Source: DASYQV01 sp036005125
GTDB lineage: Bacteria > Acidobacteriota > Vicinamibacteria > Vicinamibacterales > UBA2999
DNA: 7,235 nt
Assembly (NCBI GenBank): GCA_036005125.1
Contig: DASYQV010000146.1
Coordinates: 1 to 7,235 of the forward strand
Direction of reading: 5' to 3'
Shown in pieces: positions 1 to 6,780 of the stretch (positions are counted from its first letter, which is position 1; each line of letters opens with the position of its first letter). Position numbers and translations under genes: made by a program. A model generated the notes under the pieces. It searched no databases, was not told the DNA's origin, and was given only the letters and a program-made list of their open reading frames with translations.

Positions 1-17
1 AGCCCTTGACTGGTTAG
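1..17. repeat. Arm of a dispersed inverted repeat, cut by the left edge
   Basis: The first 17 bases are the exact reverse complement of 6840-6856, and differ by one base from the direct copy at 6888-6904. At the right end these arms form a long hairpin, so the left copy is probably the 3' arm of the same element with its 5' arm outside the window. It ends 28 bases before the UPF0182 start codon. A small additional hairpin (GGTTA at 12-16 with TAACC at 22-26) overlaps it. Confidence 0.7.
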
Positions 18-45
18 TTCGTAACCGAAACGCCCGGTGATCGCC

Positions 46-2766
46 ATGCCACGCCGACCGCTCCGCTTCTCGATCCTCCTGCTCGTGGCGCTGCTGTTCT
101 TTGCCGGCCCGTCGCTCGTCACCTTCTATACCGATTGGCTCTGGTTCACCGAGGCGGGCTACCGGCAGGTGTTCACCACCATGCTGACGGCGCAGACGAC
201 GCTCTTTACAATCGTCTTCGCGATGGCGGCGGTGTGGCTCAGCGTGAACCTGCGTCTGGCTCTCGCCGCGGTCGGCGATTTCCGTCCAATCCTCACCACG
301 CGGGAGGGACTCGAAATCGCGCTGCCTGGACGTCAGCAGCTTCGTACCGCCGCGCTCGTCGTTGCCATGGTGGTCGCGGTGCTGATCGGGCTCTACGGGT
401 CGGGCCAGTGGCGCACGTGGCTCGCCTGGCGCCATGCGACGGCGTTCGGCCAGCCCGATCCGATACTTGGATACGACGCGGCGTTCTACGTCTTCTCGCT
501 TCCATTCCTGCAGCTCGCGCGCGGACTCGCGGAGGCGCTCGTGATTCTCGCGGCGCTCGGCGCGGGAGCGCTCTATCTCGTCTCGGGAAGCGTCACATCC
601 GGGTTTCGTTCGATGATTTCAATGACGGCGGCTGCTCGACGCCACCTGTCGCTTCTGGCCGCCGTGTTCTTCCTGCTACTGGCGTTCGGCGCGTGGCTTG
701 GCCGGGCCGAGCTGCTGACCAGCCCGTCCGGCGTCGTGTACGGCGCGAGCTACGCGGACGTGCACGGCCGGATGCCGGCCGCCCTGGTGCTCGTCGCGGC
801 CGCGATCGTCGGGGCGATGCTGTCCGCGTGGCAGGCGACCTCTACGCGCAACTGGCCGATTCCGGTCGCGATCGGACTCTACATCGTGGTGTCGGCGGGA
901 GGCGAGGTCTACAGCACGCTGCTCCAGCGTTTCCTTGTCACGCCAAGCGAGCAGACGCGGGAGTCACCGTACATCCAACACAACATCGAGGCCACGCGCC
1001 GGGCCTTCGGCCTCGACGCGGTCGAGGAACGCGAGCTGTCCGGGGACGCTCTTCTCTCGCGCGATGACATCGCACGCAACGCGGCGACGCTCGAGAACGT
1101 GCGACTCTGGGACCACCAGCCGCTGCTCGACACCTTCGGACAGATCCAGGAGATCCGCACGTACTACGACTTCGTGTCGGTCGACAACGACCGGTACATC
1201 ATCGACGGACGGTACCGGCAGGTGATGCTGTCGGCGCGCGAGCTGAATTCGGCAAGCCTTCCGAATCGCACCTGGGTGAACGAGCGTCTGACATTCACGC
1301 ACGGGTACGGCCTGACGATCGGGCCGGTGAACGAGGTGACGTCGGAAGGGCTTCCCGTGCTGTTCATCCGCAACATCCCGCCGGAGAGCACGACGAATCT
1401 GAAGCTCGCCGACCCCAGCATCTACTTCGGTGAGCTGTCGAACGACTACGTGATCGTCAAAACGCGAACGCGCGAGTTCCACTATCCCAAGGGAGACGAC
1501 AACGTCTTTACGCAGTACGAGGGCCGGGGAGGCGTGCCGCTCGATTCCTTCGTACGTAAGTTGATCTTCGCGTTGCGGTTCGGAGCGTACCAGATCGTCT
1601 TGAGCGACGCCCTCACGCCCGACAGCAAGATTCTGTTCAACCGAAACGTCCGGACGCGCGTGCGGGCGCTCGCGCCTTTCCTCGAGTTCGACAGCGACCC
1701 ATACATGGTGATCGCCGATGGTCGGCTCGTATGGCTGTACGACGCCTACACTGTAAGCGGACGGTATCCATACTCGACCCCGGCGGCCAGCGGGATCAAT
1801 TACATCCGCAACGCGGTCAAGGTCGCCATCGACGCCTATCATGGCGACACGCATTTCTATCTTGCCGATCCGCAGGATCCAATTGCGGCAACCTACGCGC
1901 GGATGTTCCCAGGCATGTTCCGGCCGATCGACGAGATGCCGGCGAGCGTGCGCGTGCACGTCCGGTATCCCGAGGACATCTTCGCCATTCAGGCATCCGT
2001 CTTTGCGACCTACCACATGACGCAGCCGGCGGTCTTCTACAACCGCGAGGATCAGTGGGAGGTGCCGGCCATTGAGGACGGACGGGAAGCGCAGCCGATG
2101 CAGCCTTACTACACCATCATGCGGCTGCCCGGTCAGCGTGACGCCGAGTTCATCCAGATGCTGCCATTCACGCCGCGACGGAAGGACAACCTTGCCGCGT
2201 GGCTGGTGGCGCGCAGCGATCCGCACCAATATGGTCGGTTGATGGTCTTCGAGTTTCCCAAGCAGAAGGTCATTTTCGGCCCGCGGCAGGTCGTGGCGCG
2301 CATCAATCAGGACCAGACCATTTCTCCTCAGGTCACGCTCTGGAACCAGCAGGGCTCCCAGGTGATCTGGGGCACGCTGATGGTGATTCCGATTGAAGAG
2401 TCGCTCATCTACGTACGCCCGCTCTACCTGCGCGGGTCGGGCGGTCGCATCCCCGAGCTGACGCGCGTCATCGTCGCGTATCAGAACCAGATTGTGATGG
2501 AACGGACGCTCGAGGCCGGGCTCGCGCGTCTGTTTCGAACGGAGCCCGGCGCGCCGCCACCCCAGGAGGTCCCATCCGGAGCTCCTGAATTGTCTGCCCC
2601 GAGCACCCAGCCGGGAGCGCCGCCCGCCGACAATCTCAGCAGGCTTGCCGCGGAAGCGCGCGCGCATTACGAGCGCGCCATTCAGGCTCAGCGCGCCGGC
2701 GACTGGGCGACCTACGGCGAGGAAATCAAACGGCTCGGTGAAACGCTGGAAAGAATGAAACGGTAA
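46..2766 (+). CDS. UPF0182 family (COG1615) integral membrane protein of unknown function
   Basis: This 906-residue protein has the full UPF0182 architecture. Seven hydrophobic helices lie near residues 8-27, 51-69, 102-120, 161-181, 200-219, 245-264 and 270-289. A large soluble domain of about 540 residues follows and probably sits outside the cytoplasm. Family-like blocks include DWLWF (30-34), a GYDAAFYVFSLPF segment (142-154), the GGEVYSTLLQRF stretch at the end of helix 7, and LWDHQPLLDTFGQ and SNDYVIVKTRTREFHYP in the soluble part. A Pro/Ala-rich linker near 828-865 leads to a charged helical tail. The length matches the family's roughly 900-1000 residues, so the gene looks intact. The biochemical role of the family is not established. 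ATG at 46 is preferred over an in-frame GTG at 37; neither has a clear Shine-Dalgarno sequence. Family assignment is strong, function unknown. Confidence 0.95.
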   Translation: MPRRPLRFSILLLVALLFFAGPSLVTFYTDWLWFTEAGYRQVFTTMLTAQTTLFTIVFAMAAVWLSVNLRLALAAVGDFRPILTTREGLEIALPGRQQLRTAALVVAMVVAVLIGLYGSGQWRTWLAWRHATAFGQPDPILGYDAAFYVFSLPFLQLARGLAEALVILAALGAGALYLVSGSVTSGFRSMISMTAAARRHLSLLAAVFFLLLAFGAWLGRAELLTSPSGVVYGASYADVHGRMPAALVLVAAAIVGAMLSAWQATSTRNWPIPVAIGLYIVVSAGGEVYSTLLQRFLVTPSEQTRESPYIQHNIEATRRAFGLDAVEERELSGDALLSRDDIARNAATLENVRLWDHQPLLDTFGQIQEIRTYYDFVSVDNDRYIIDGRYRQVMLSARELNSASLPNRTWVNERLTFTHGYGLTIGPVNEVTSEGLPVLFIRNIPPESTTNLKLADPSIYFGELSNDYVIVKTRTREFHYPKGDDNVFTQYEGRGGVPLDSFVRKLIFALRFGAYQIVLSDALTPDSKILFNRNVRTRVRALAPFLEFDSDPYMVIADGRLVWLYDAYTVSGRYPYSTPAASGINYIRNAVKVAIDAYHGDTHFYLADPQDPIAATYARMFPGMFRPIDEMPASVRVHVRYPEDIFAIQASVFATYHMTQPAVFYNREDQWEVPAIEDGREAQPMQPYYTIMRLPGQRDAEFIQMLPFTPRRKDNLAAWLVARSDPHQYGRLMVFEFPKQKVIFGPRQVVARINQDQTISPQVTLWNQQGSQVIWGTLMVIPIEESLIYVRPLYLRGSGGRIPELTRVIVAYQNQIVMERTLEAGLARLFRTEPGAPPPQEVPSGAPELSAPSTQPGAPPADNLSRLAAEARAHYERAIQAQRAGDWATYGEEIKRLGETLERMKR

Positions 2767-2771
2767 GTGGC

Positions 2772-2828
2772 GGACGTAGGCCGGGTCTTTAGACCCGGCA
2801 CGGGCCGCATCCAAAGATGCGGCCTACG
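2772..2828. repeat. Two adjacent REP-like palindromes after the UPF0182 gene
   Basis: Six bases after the UPF0182 stop lie two hairpins side by side. The first (2780-2799) is a perfect palindrome, GCCGGGTCT-TT-AGACCCGGC. The second (2803-2824) has 9-bp arms, GGCCGCATC and GATGCGGCC, around CAAA. The outer ends read GTAGGCC and, inverted, GGCCTAC, so the pair is arranged head to head. An 18-base segment here (2810-2827) is the exact reverse complement of 6786-6803, so this is a dispersed repeat, not just a local terminator. There is no T-tract after either hairpin. It could still stop or stabilise the upstream transcript. Confidence 0.85.
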
Positions 2829-2882
2829 ACTCGAGGATGTCGGCGCCCCCAGATCAGGCACCTGCGCGACGTCCGGTGGCTG

Positions 2883-2888
2883 TACACT
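2883..2888 (+). promoter_or_regulatory. Possible -10 element for dinB, leaderless spacing
   Basis: TACACT lies six bases before the GTG start of dinB. With usual spacing, transcription would begin at or next to the start codon, giving a leaderless mRNA. That would fit the absence of a Shine-Dalgarno sequence. No convincing -35 box is visible 16-18 bases upstream, and no E. coli-type LexA box was seen. This is a weak, position-based call. Confidence 0.3.
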
Positions 2889-2894
2889 ACCCGC

Positions 2895-3995
2895 GTGCGG
2901 CGCATTCTGCACATCGACATGGACGCGTTCTACGCGTCCGTCGAGCAACGGGATCGTCCCGTGCTGCGAGGGAAACCGGTCGCGGTCGGAGGGGATCCCG
3001 ACAAGCGCGGCGTCGTAGCCGCCGCCAGCTACGAAGCGCGCGCGTTCGGAGTCCGGTCGGCCATGTCGATGGCCAAGGCGGTTCGGCTTTGCCCGGAGCT
3101 TCTCATCGTTCATCCCGACTTCACGCGATACCGGGCCGTGTCGCAGCAGGTGTTTGCGATCTTCCGGACGGTGACGCCGCTCGTCGAGCCGCTCTCGCTC
3201 GACGAAGCGTATCTCGACGTCACCGAGAACGCGTGGGGCGAGCCGCTTGCCACCCGCGTTGCGCGTCGCGTCAAGGAAGAGGTCCGGGCCGCCACCAGCC
3301 TGACCGCATCGGCTGGCGTCGCGCCGAATAAATTCCTGGCGAAGATCGCCTCCGGCTGGAAGAAGCCAGACGGCCTCACGGTGATATCGCCGGAGCGCGT
3401 GGAACAGTTCCTTCAGGGATTGCCCGTCGATGCGCTGTGGGGCGTCGGCCCGGTGACGGCGCGCAAGCTGCGCGCGCGCGGCATCGCCAGACTGGTGGAC
3501 GTGCGCGCGGCCGATCCGGCGGTGTTACGCGAGGCGGTTGGCAGCCTTGCGGACTGGCTCCAGCAACTCGCGACGGGGGTCGACGATCGCGCCGTCGAGC
3601 CGCATCACGAGCCGAAGTCCTCGGGCAGCGAGAACACGTTCGCCCACGACCTGATCGACCTGGCAGCGATTCGCGAAGAGATCGACGGCATGGCCCGGGA
3701 CGCGGCATCGTGGCTGACGCGGCAGGCGCTCTTTGCGCGGACGGTTACGATCAAGGTCCGCTATCACGACTTCACGACGATCACGCGCAGCCACACGGCG
3801 CCCGCGACGCGTGATGAGGAGGCGATCGCGGCGCGGGCCCTGGCACTGCTGGAGCGGACGGACGCAGGCCAGCGGCCGGTACGGCTGCTCGGCGTGAGCG
3901 TGCATAATCTCTGTGAGTCGGAAACCGCGCCGGCAGCCCCTCAGGAGACGATTGAGCCACGGCTCCCCTTCGAAGGCCATCAGCGGTACGAGTAA
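2895..3995 (+). CDS. dinB: DNA polymerase IV (Y-family translesion polymerase)
   Basis: This 366-residue protein is a complete DinB, an error-prone polymerase that inserts nucleotides opposite damaged template bases. The palm opens with ILHIDMDAFYASVE (residues 4-17), giving metal ligand D8 and a tyrosine (Y13) at the steric-gate position. The second catalytic motif SLDEAYLDVT (101-110) supplies D103 and E104. YEAR (46-49), the GVAPNKFLAKIASGWKKPDG block (141-160) and the thumb helix-hairpin-helix LWGVGPVTARKL (181-192) follow. The little-finger domain covers roughly 240-340. RLPFE near the C-terminus (356-360) is a plausible beta-clamp binding peptide. GTG at 2895 is chosen because it gives the canonical N-terminus. 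The longer reading from ATG 2817 starts inside a repeat hairpin and adds 26 residues unlike the family. No recA, lexA, imuB or dnaE2 is adjacent. Confidence 0.96.
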   Translation: MRRILHIDMDAFYASVEQRDRPVLRGKPVAVGGDPDKRGVVAAASYEARAFGVRSAMSMAKAVRLCPELLIVHPDFTRYRAVSQQVFAIFRTVTPLVEPLSLDEAYLDVTENAWGEPLATRVARRVKEEVRAATSLTASAGVAPNKFLAKIASGWKKPDGLTVISPERVEQFLQGLPVDALWGVGPVTARKLRARGIARLVDVRAADPAVLREAVGSLADWLQQLATGVDDRAVEPHHEPKSSGSENTFAHDLIDLAAIREEIDGMARDAASWLTRQALFARTVTIKVRYHDFTTITRSHTAPATRDEEAIAARALALLERTDAGQRPVRLLGVSVHNLCESETAPAAPQETIEPRLPFEGHQRYE

Positions 3996-4007
3996 CGCTT
4001 TTACGCC

Positions 4008-4229
4008 ATGCTCAAGGGTTCTCGCGACGCCGTGCTGCAGCGTCTGCAGCCGATCAGCATCCACGGCCAGCTCTCCTACGATGTGCACTACACGTTCGCC
4101 GACGAGCCGGACGGCGAGACACGCGTCGCCCGGGTCGGCAGCGAGACGCTCGCCCCGGGACTGCAGGCCGGCGACCGTGTGCGGCTCGATTTCCTGGTGG
4201 GCGTCGTCACTGCGGTTCACAGGATTTAG
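4008..4229 (+). CDS. Small conserved-looking protein of unknown function downstream of dinB
   Basis: This 73-residue protein is not recognised. It starts 12 bases after the dinB stop codon, so the two are probably co-transcribed. Codons are strongly G/C-ending, as in its neighbours, which supports real coding. It has no signal peptide or membrane helix. After a short N-terminal helix-like segment (GSRDAVLQRLQ) the rest looks like alternating beta strands. The C-terminal stretch LQAGDRVRLDFLVGVVTAVHRI resembles a small beta-barrel edge of OB or SH3-like type, but that is only a pattern impression. There are no cysteines and no obvious catalytic motif. No Shine-Dalgarno sequence is visible, so translation may depend on coupling to dinB. 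A role in DNA repair would be guilt by association only. Confidence 0.65.
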   Translation: MLKGSRDAVLQRLQPISIHGQLSYDVHYTFADEPDGETRVARVGSETLAPGLQAGDRVRLDFLVGVVTAVHRI

Positions 4230-4238
4230 TCGTGATTG

Positions 4239-4282
4239 GGGTCAGACCAGGGTCAGACCGGGGTCAGAACGGGGTCAGACCC
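4239..4282. repeat. Four tandem 11-bp repeats of GGGTCAGACC type
   Basis: Units lie at 4239-4249, 4250-4260, 4261-4271 and 4272-4282. They read GGGTCAGACC plus one variable base, with one substitution in the third unit. The core GGTC-A-GACC is itself palindromic, so each unit can form a small hairpin or be a protein site. The array begins nine bases after the stop of the small gene, in the gap between convergent genes. An 11-bp period is close to one helical turn, so all copies face the same side of the DNA. Confidence 0.9.
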
Positions 4283-4322
4283 TGGTGATGGGGCATGTAC
4301 CCAAGAGGCAAGCCGCATCGTC

Positions 4323-4333
4323 GGTCTGACCCC
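4323..4333. repeat. Inverted copy of the GGGGTCAGACC motif
   Basis: GGTCTGACCCC is the exact reverse complement of GGGGTCAGACC in the tandem array 41 bases to the left. Array and inverted copy can pair to form a hairpin lying between the convergent small gene and the PPIase gene, so a bidirectional terminator role is possible. No T-tract follows on the plus strand. Confidence 0.75.
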
Positions 4334-4360
4334 CCCGCTGCACTCGAGCTCCAAGGAGGG

Positions 4361-5476
4361 TCATTTCTTCGCCACAGTCACCCGCATCACGTCGATTCGT
4401 GTAACAGGAGCCTCACCGTTCACCGCCACACCTTCGATTTTTTCCACCACGTCCAGGCCTTCGACCACGCGGCCGAACACGGTGTACTTGCCATCGAGCG
4501 CCGGCGTGCGGGCCGTGACGATGAAGAAGGACGTGCTCGCGCTGGCCGGATCATCGAGGCGCGCCATGGAGAGGATGCCCTTGTCGTGCGGGGTGTCATT
4601 GAATTCCGGCCGCAGATTCCTGACGAACGCCTGCTGTCTCTCGCTGAGCGGCTCCTTCCGCGTGGGAAGGTGCCCGCCCTGAATCACGAACCCACGCGCC
4701 ACACGGTGAAACGCCGTGCCGTTGTAGACGCCGGACGAGGCGAGCCTGAGGAAATTGCGCACGTGATCCGGCGCGCGATCCGGGAAAAACTCCGCGGTGA
4801 TATTCCCCATCGAGGTCTCGATCACGGCGCGGTAGCTGGCGAGCTCGGCCGCCGAATCCGTGGAGAACGGTTCCGGGGCGGGCGCGGGCTTGTCGCGGAT
4901 CGTGGCCCGCTTGATCGAGATTCGCTCGGCCGGTGCGCCCTTGGCGTCCACCGGCACGGTGGAAATCTTCTGGGCGACATTGATGCCCTCGACGACCCGC
5001 GCGAACACCGTGTACTGACCGTCGAGCGCCGCCTGGTCGGTGATGCAGATGAAGAACTGCGACCCGGCGCTGTCGCGCCTGCCGGGCACGAGGACCGCCG
5101 ACACGGCACCGCGCGTGTGTTTTTCGGCGTTTGGCTCGAAGCGCAGCTCGCCGAGACCGCCCGTGCCGTACCGGTCCTGCTGCGCGGGGTCCTTCGATAT
5201 CGGGTCGCCCCCCTGGACGATCCCCATCGCAATCACGCGATGGAACACGGTCCCGTCGTACGCGCCCTCTCTCGCCCGTGCGATGAAATGGCCGACGTGA
5301 TTGGGCGCCGCCTCCGGAAGCAGGTCGAGCACGATGGTGCCGGCGTCGGTTTCGAGCACGGCCTGCTTGCCGCGCATCTCGTCGAGGGCGAGCGGCGTCG
5401 TGAAAAACGTCTGCTTCGGCGCGGGCGGCGCCGCCTGCGCCAGCACGAAGAGCGCCAAGGCAACCAGCCAGGGCAT
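4361..5476 (-). CDS. Exported peptidyl-prolyl cis-trans isomerase with two tandem cyclophilin domains
   Basis: The 371-residue product carries two cyclophilin-type PPIase domains, about residues 37-194 and 215-369, joined by a short Pro/Ala linker. Each catalyses proline isomerisation during folding, here probably in the periplasm. Domain 1 has FHRVIAMGIVQGGD (catalytic Arg80, Gln88) and GSQFFICITDQAALDGQYTVF. Domain 2 has FHRVARGFVIQGG (Arg258, Phe263, Gln266) and SFFIVTARTPALDGKYTVF. Compared with cyclophilin A, domain 1 has Gly85 in place of Phe60, and domain 2 has Ser316 in place of Gln111. Both lack Trp121, as many bacterial members do. The N-terminus MPWLVALALFVLAQA looks like a signal peptide cut after A-Q-A (residue 15), but its n-region has no Lys or Arg. 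The start is fixed: an in-frame TGA lies 12 codons upstream, no other start codon intervenes, and a good ribosome site precedes it. Most single-domain bacterial cyclophilins are half this length. Confidence 0.93.
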   Translation of the reverse strand: MPWLVALALFVLAQAAPPAPKQTFFTTPLALDEMRGKQAVLETDAGTIVLDLLPEAAPNHVGHFIARAREGAYDGTVFHRVIAMGIVQGGDPISKDPAQQDRYGTGGLGELRFEPNAEKHTRGAVSAVLVPGRRDSAGSQFFICITDQAALDGQYTVFARVVEGINVAQKISTVPVDAKGAPAERISIKRATIRDKPAPAPEPFSTDSAAELASYRAVIETSMGNITAEFFPDRAPDHVRNFLRLASSGVYNGTAFHRVARGFVIQGGHLPTRKEPLSERQQAFVRNLRPEFNDTPHDKGILSMARLDDPASASTSFFIVTARTPALDGKYTVFGRVVEGLDVVEKIEGVAVNGEAPVTRIDVMRVTVAKK

Positions 5477-5480
5477 CGAG

Positions 5481-5500
5481 CACCTCCCGCGCGGATTATA
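5481..5500 (-). promoter_or_regulatory. Promoter -10 box and ribosome binding site of the PPIase gene
   Basis: On the minus strand a perfect TATAAT (5500 down to 5495) is followed by GGGAGGTG (5488-5481) and, after four bases, the ATG. With normal spacing, transcription would start near 5488, giving a leader of only about a dozen bases that is mostly the Shine-Dalgarno sequence. No good -35 box is seen 16-19 bases upstream. The Shine-Dalgarno is the strongest in the window. Confidence 0.55.
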
Positions 5501-5588
5501 GAAAAAGGATCATGACCGCGCTTGGTAAGGCCGCTCCACGGACGCTGGACGGCGCACGCGATGTCTCAAGCACGTCACGCTAAATTTT

Positions 5589-5626
5589 CGCCGGGGCTGA
5601 CGGCCCGGCGTCGTCCTTGCTATTCT
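5589..5626 (+). promoter_or_regulatory. Possible promoter with overlapping dyad for the ATPase gene
   Basis: CTGACG (5597-5602) and TATTCT (5621-5626), 18 bases apart, are a fair sigma-70-like pair on the strand of the ATPase gene, ending 47 bases before its ATG. The proposed -35 lies in the loop of a 7-bp inverted repeat, CGCCGGG (5589-5595) and CCCGGCG (5604-5610). That dyad could be an operator or simply GC-rich chance. Confidence 0.3.
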
Positions 5627-5673
5627 TCGAGCAGGTGAACTCGACGGTCTCAGCATCGCGGCGCACGGCGCAG

Positions 5674-6741
5674 ATGTACGAGCAGTATTACGGGTTTGTA
5701 CAGCCGCCGTTCACGCTGACGCCCGACCCGCGCTTCCTGTACAGGAGCGAGTCGCACGACGAAGCAATTACCCTTCTCATCCAGTCGATCCGGCGCAAGG
5801 AAGGGTTCGTCGTCCTGACCGGCGACATCGGCACCGGCAAGACCACGATCTGCCGCGCGCTGCTCGAACAGCTCGACGCGAACACGTTCACCTCCCTCAT
5901 CCTCAACCCGTTCCTGTCCGTCGAAGAACTGCTCCGCGAGGTGCTCCTCGATTTCGGCATCGTCTCGCGCGAGGCCGTGCGGAGCGGACGGATCGTCAAC
6001 GCCAGCAAGCACGAGCTGATCAGCACGCTGTACGAGTTCCTGTTGTCGTTGATGCCGATCAAGGGGAGCGCGGTGCTCATCATCGACGAGGCACAGCACC
6101 TCTCGCCGCAGGTGCTGGAGCAGATCCGCATTCTCTCGAACCTCGAGACGAACGAATCGAAGCTGCTGCAGATCGTGCTCGCGGGGCAGTTGAACCTGCT
6201 GACCGTGCTCGCCGAAGCCGAGATGCGCCAGCTCGATCAGCGGATCTCGCTTCGCGCGACGCTCAAGCCGCTCAACCGCGTCGAGATCGAGAACTATATC
6301 GCGCACCGGCTGTGGGTGGCTCGTGGATCGAACGCGGTGACCTTCGATCGCGAAGCGCTCGACCTCGTGCGCCACTTCACGGGCGGCGTGCCTCGAATCA
6401 TCAACCTGCTGTGCGACCGAGCGCTGATGGCAGGGGCCGCCGCTCGCGTCAACGCCATCACGCCGATCATCATCGAGGAGGCGGCCGCCAGTCTTGCTCT
6501 CCGACCGTCCGATACCGCGCCGGCGCGCCGGCGACGGGTTCCGGCCTGGGCCGCCATCCCGCTGGCGATTCTGCTGGCCGCGTCGGGTGTTCTGACGTTC
6601 ATGCCCGTCGCCGATTGGATTGAGGCGCCCCGTCCCGACCTGCCGGCGCCGCCGCGCCGTACGCTGGTTCCCCACCCCGTCGAACCAAGGCCGATTCCGT
6701 CGGACGACTTTCTGCCGCCGCCTGCGCGGGTGCCTCGATAG
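5674..6741 (+). CDS. AAA-type P-loop ATPase of the GspA/ExeA family, membrane-anchored
   Basis: This 355-residue protein begins MYEQYYGF followed by PPFTLTPDPRFLY, the usual opening of ExeA/GspA and the related exosortase-locus (PEP-CTERM) ATPases. Walker A is GDIGTGKTT (residues 50-58; Lys56), Walker B is VLIIDEAQ (134-141; Asp138, Glu139). A likely arginine finger sits in LDQR (Arg190), and GGVPR (237-241) marks the C-terminal lid. Four arginines (285-288) precede one hydrophobic helix (about 290-312), predicting a cytoplasmic ATPase with its Pro-rich C-terminal tail (about 317-355) outside. ExeA carries a peptidoglycan-binding domain after the helix; none is visible here. ATG at 5674 is chosen because it gives the family N-terminus; a TTG at 5617 and a GTG at 5635 are in frame, and no clear Shine-Dalgarno precedes any of the three. 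No gspB, secretin or exosortase gene is nearby, so the partner system cannot be named. Confidence 0.9.
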   Translation: MYEQYYGFVQPPFTLTPDPRFLYRSESHDEAITLLIQSIRRKEGFVVLTGDIGTGKTTICRALLEQLDANTFTSLILNPFLSVEELLREVLLDFGIVSREAVRSGRIVNASKHELISTLYEFLLSLMPIKGSAVLIIDEAQHLSPQVLEQIRILSNLETNESKLLQIVLAGQLNLLTVLAEAEMRQLDQRISLRATLKPLNRVEIENYIAHRLWVARGSNAVTFDREALDLVRHFTGGVPRIINLLCDRALMAGAAARVNAITPIIIEEAAASLALRPSDTAPARRRRVPAWAAIPLAILLAASGVLTFMPVADWIEAPRPDLPAPPRRTLVPHPVEPRPIPSDDFLPPPARVPR

Positions 6742-6747
6742 TCCGCG

Positions 6748-6777
6748 GGTCTCGACACGACCGCGAGTGTTTAGACC
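6748..6777 (+). terminator. Hairpin just after the ATPase gene, possible terminator
   Basis: GGTCT (6748-6752) pairs with AGACC (6773-6777). After one mismatch and a G-T pair, ACAC (6755-6758) pairs with GTGT (6767-6770), leaving an 8-base loop. It starts seven bases after the stop codon. No T-tract follows, so intrinsic termination is doubtful. The TTTAGACC segment suggests it may instead be a decayed copy of the nearby palindrome family. Confidence 0.3.
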
Positions 6778-6780
6778 GGA

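Noticed and set aside
964..2814. Long minus-strand open frame (about 616 codons) opposite the UPF0182 gene
   Set aside because: It is antisense to a clearly conserved gene, and its Arg/Pro/His-rich translation resembles no family; high-GC genes often leave such open antisense frames.
2817..2894. N-terminal extension of dinB from ATG 2817
   Set aside because: The ATG lies inside the repeat hairpin, and the extra 26 residues do not match polymerase IV; GTG 2895 gives the canonical start.
4239..4282. CRISPR or riboswitch reading of the GGGTCAGACC array
   Set aside because: The 11-bp units are contiguous with no spacers, and the array lies downstream of genes on both sides.
4295..5515. Plus-strand open frame (about 406 codons) opposite the PPIase gene
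   Set aside because: Arg- and His-rich translation with no motifs, lying wholly over the strong cyclophilin gene.
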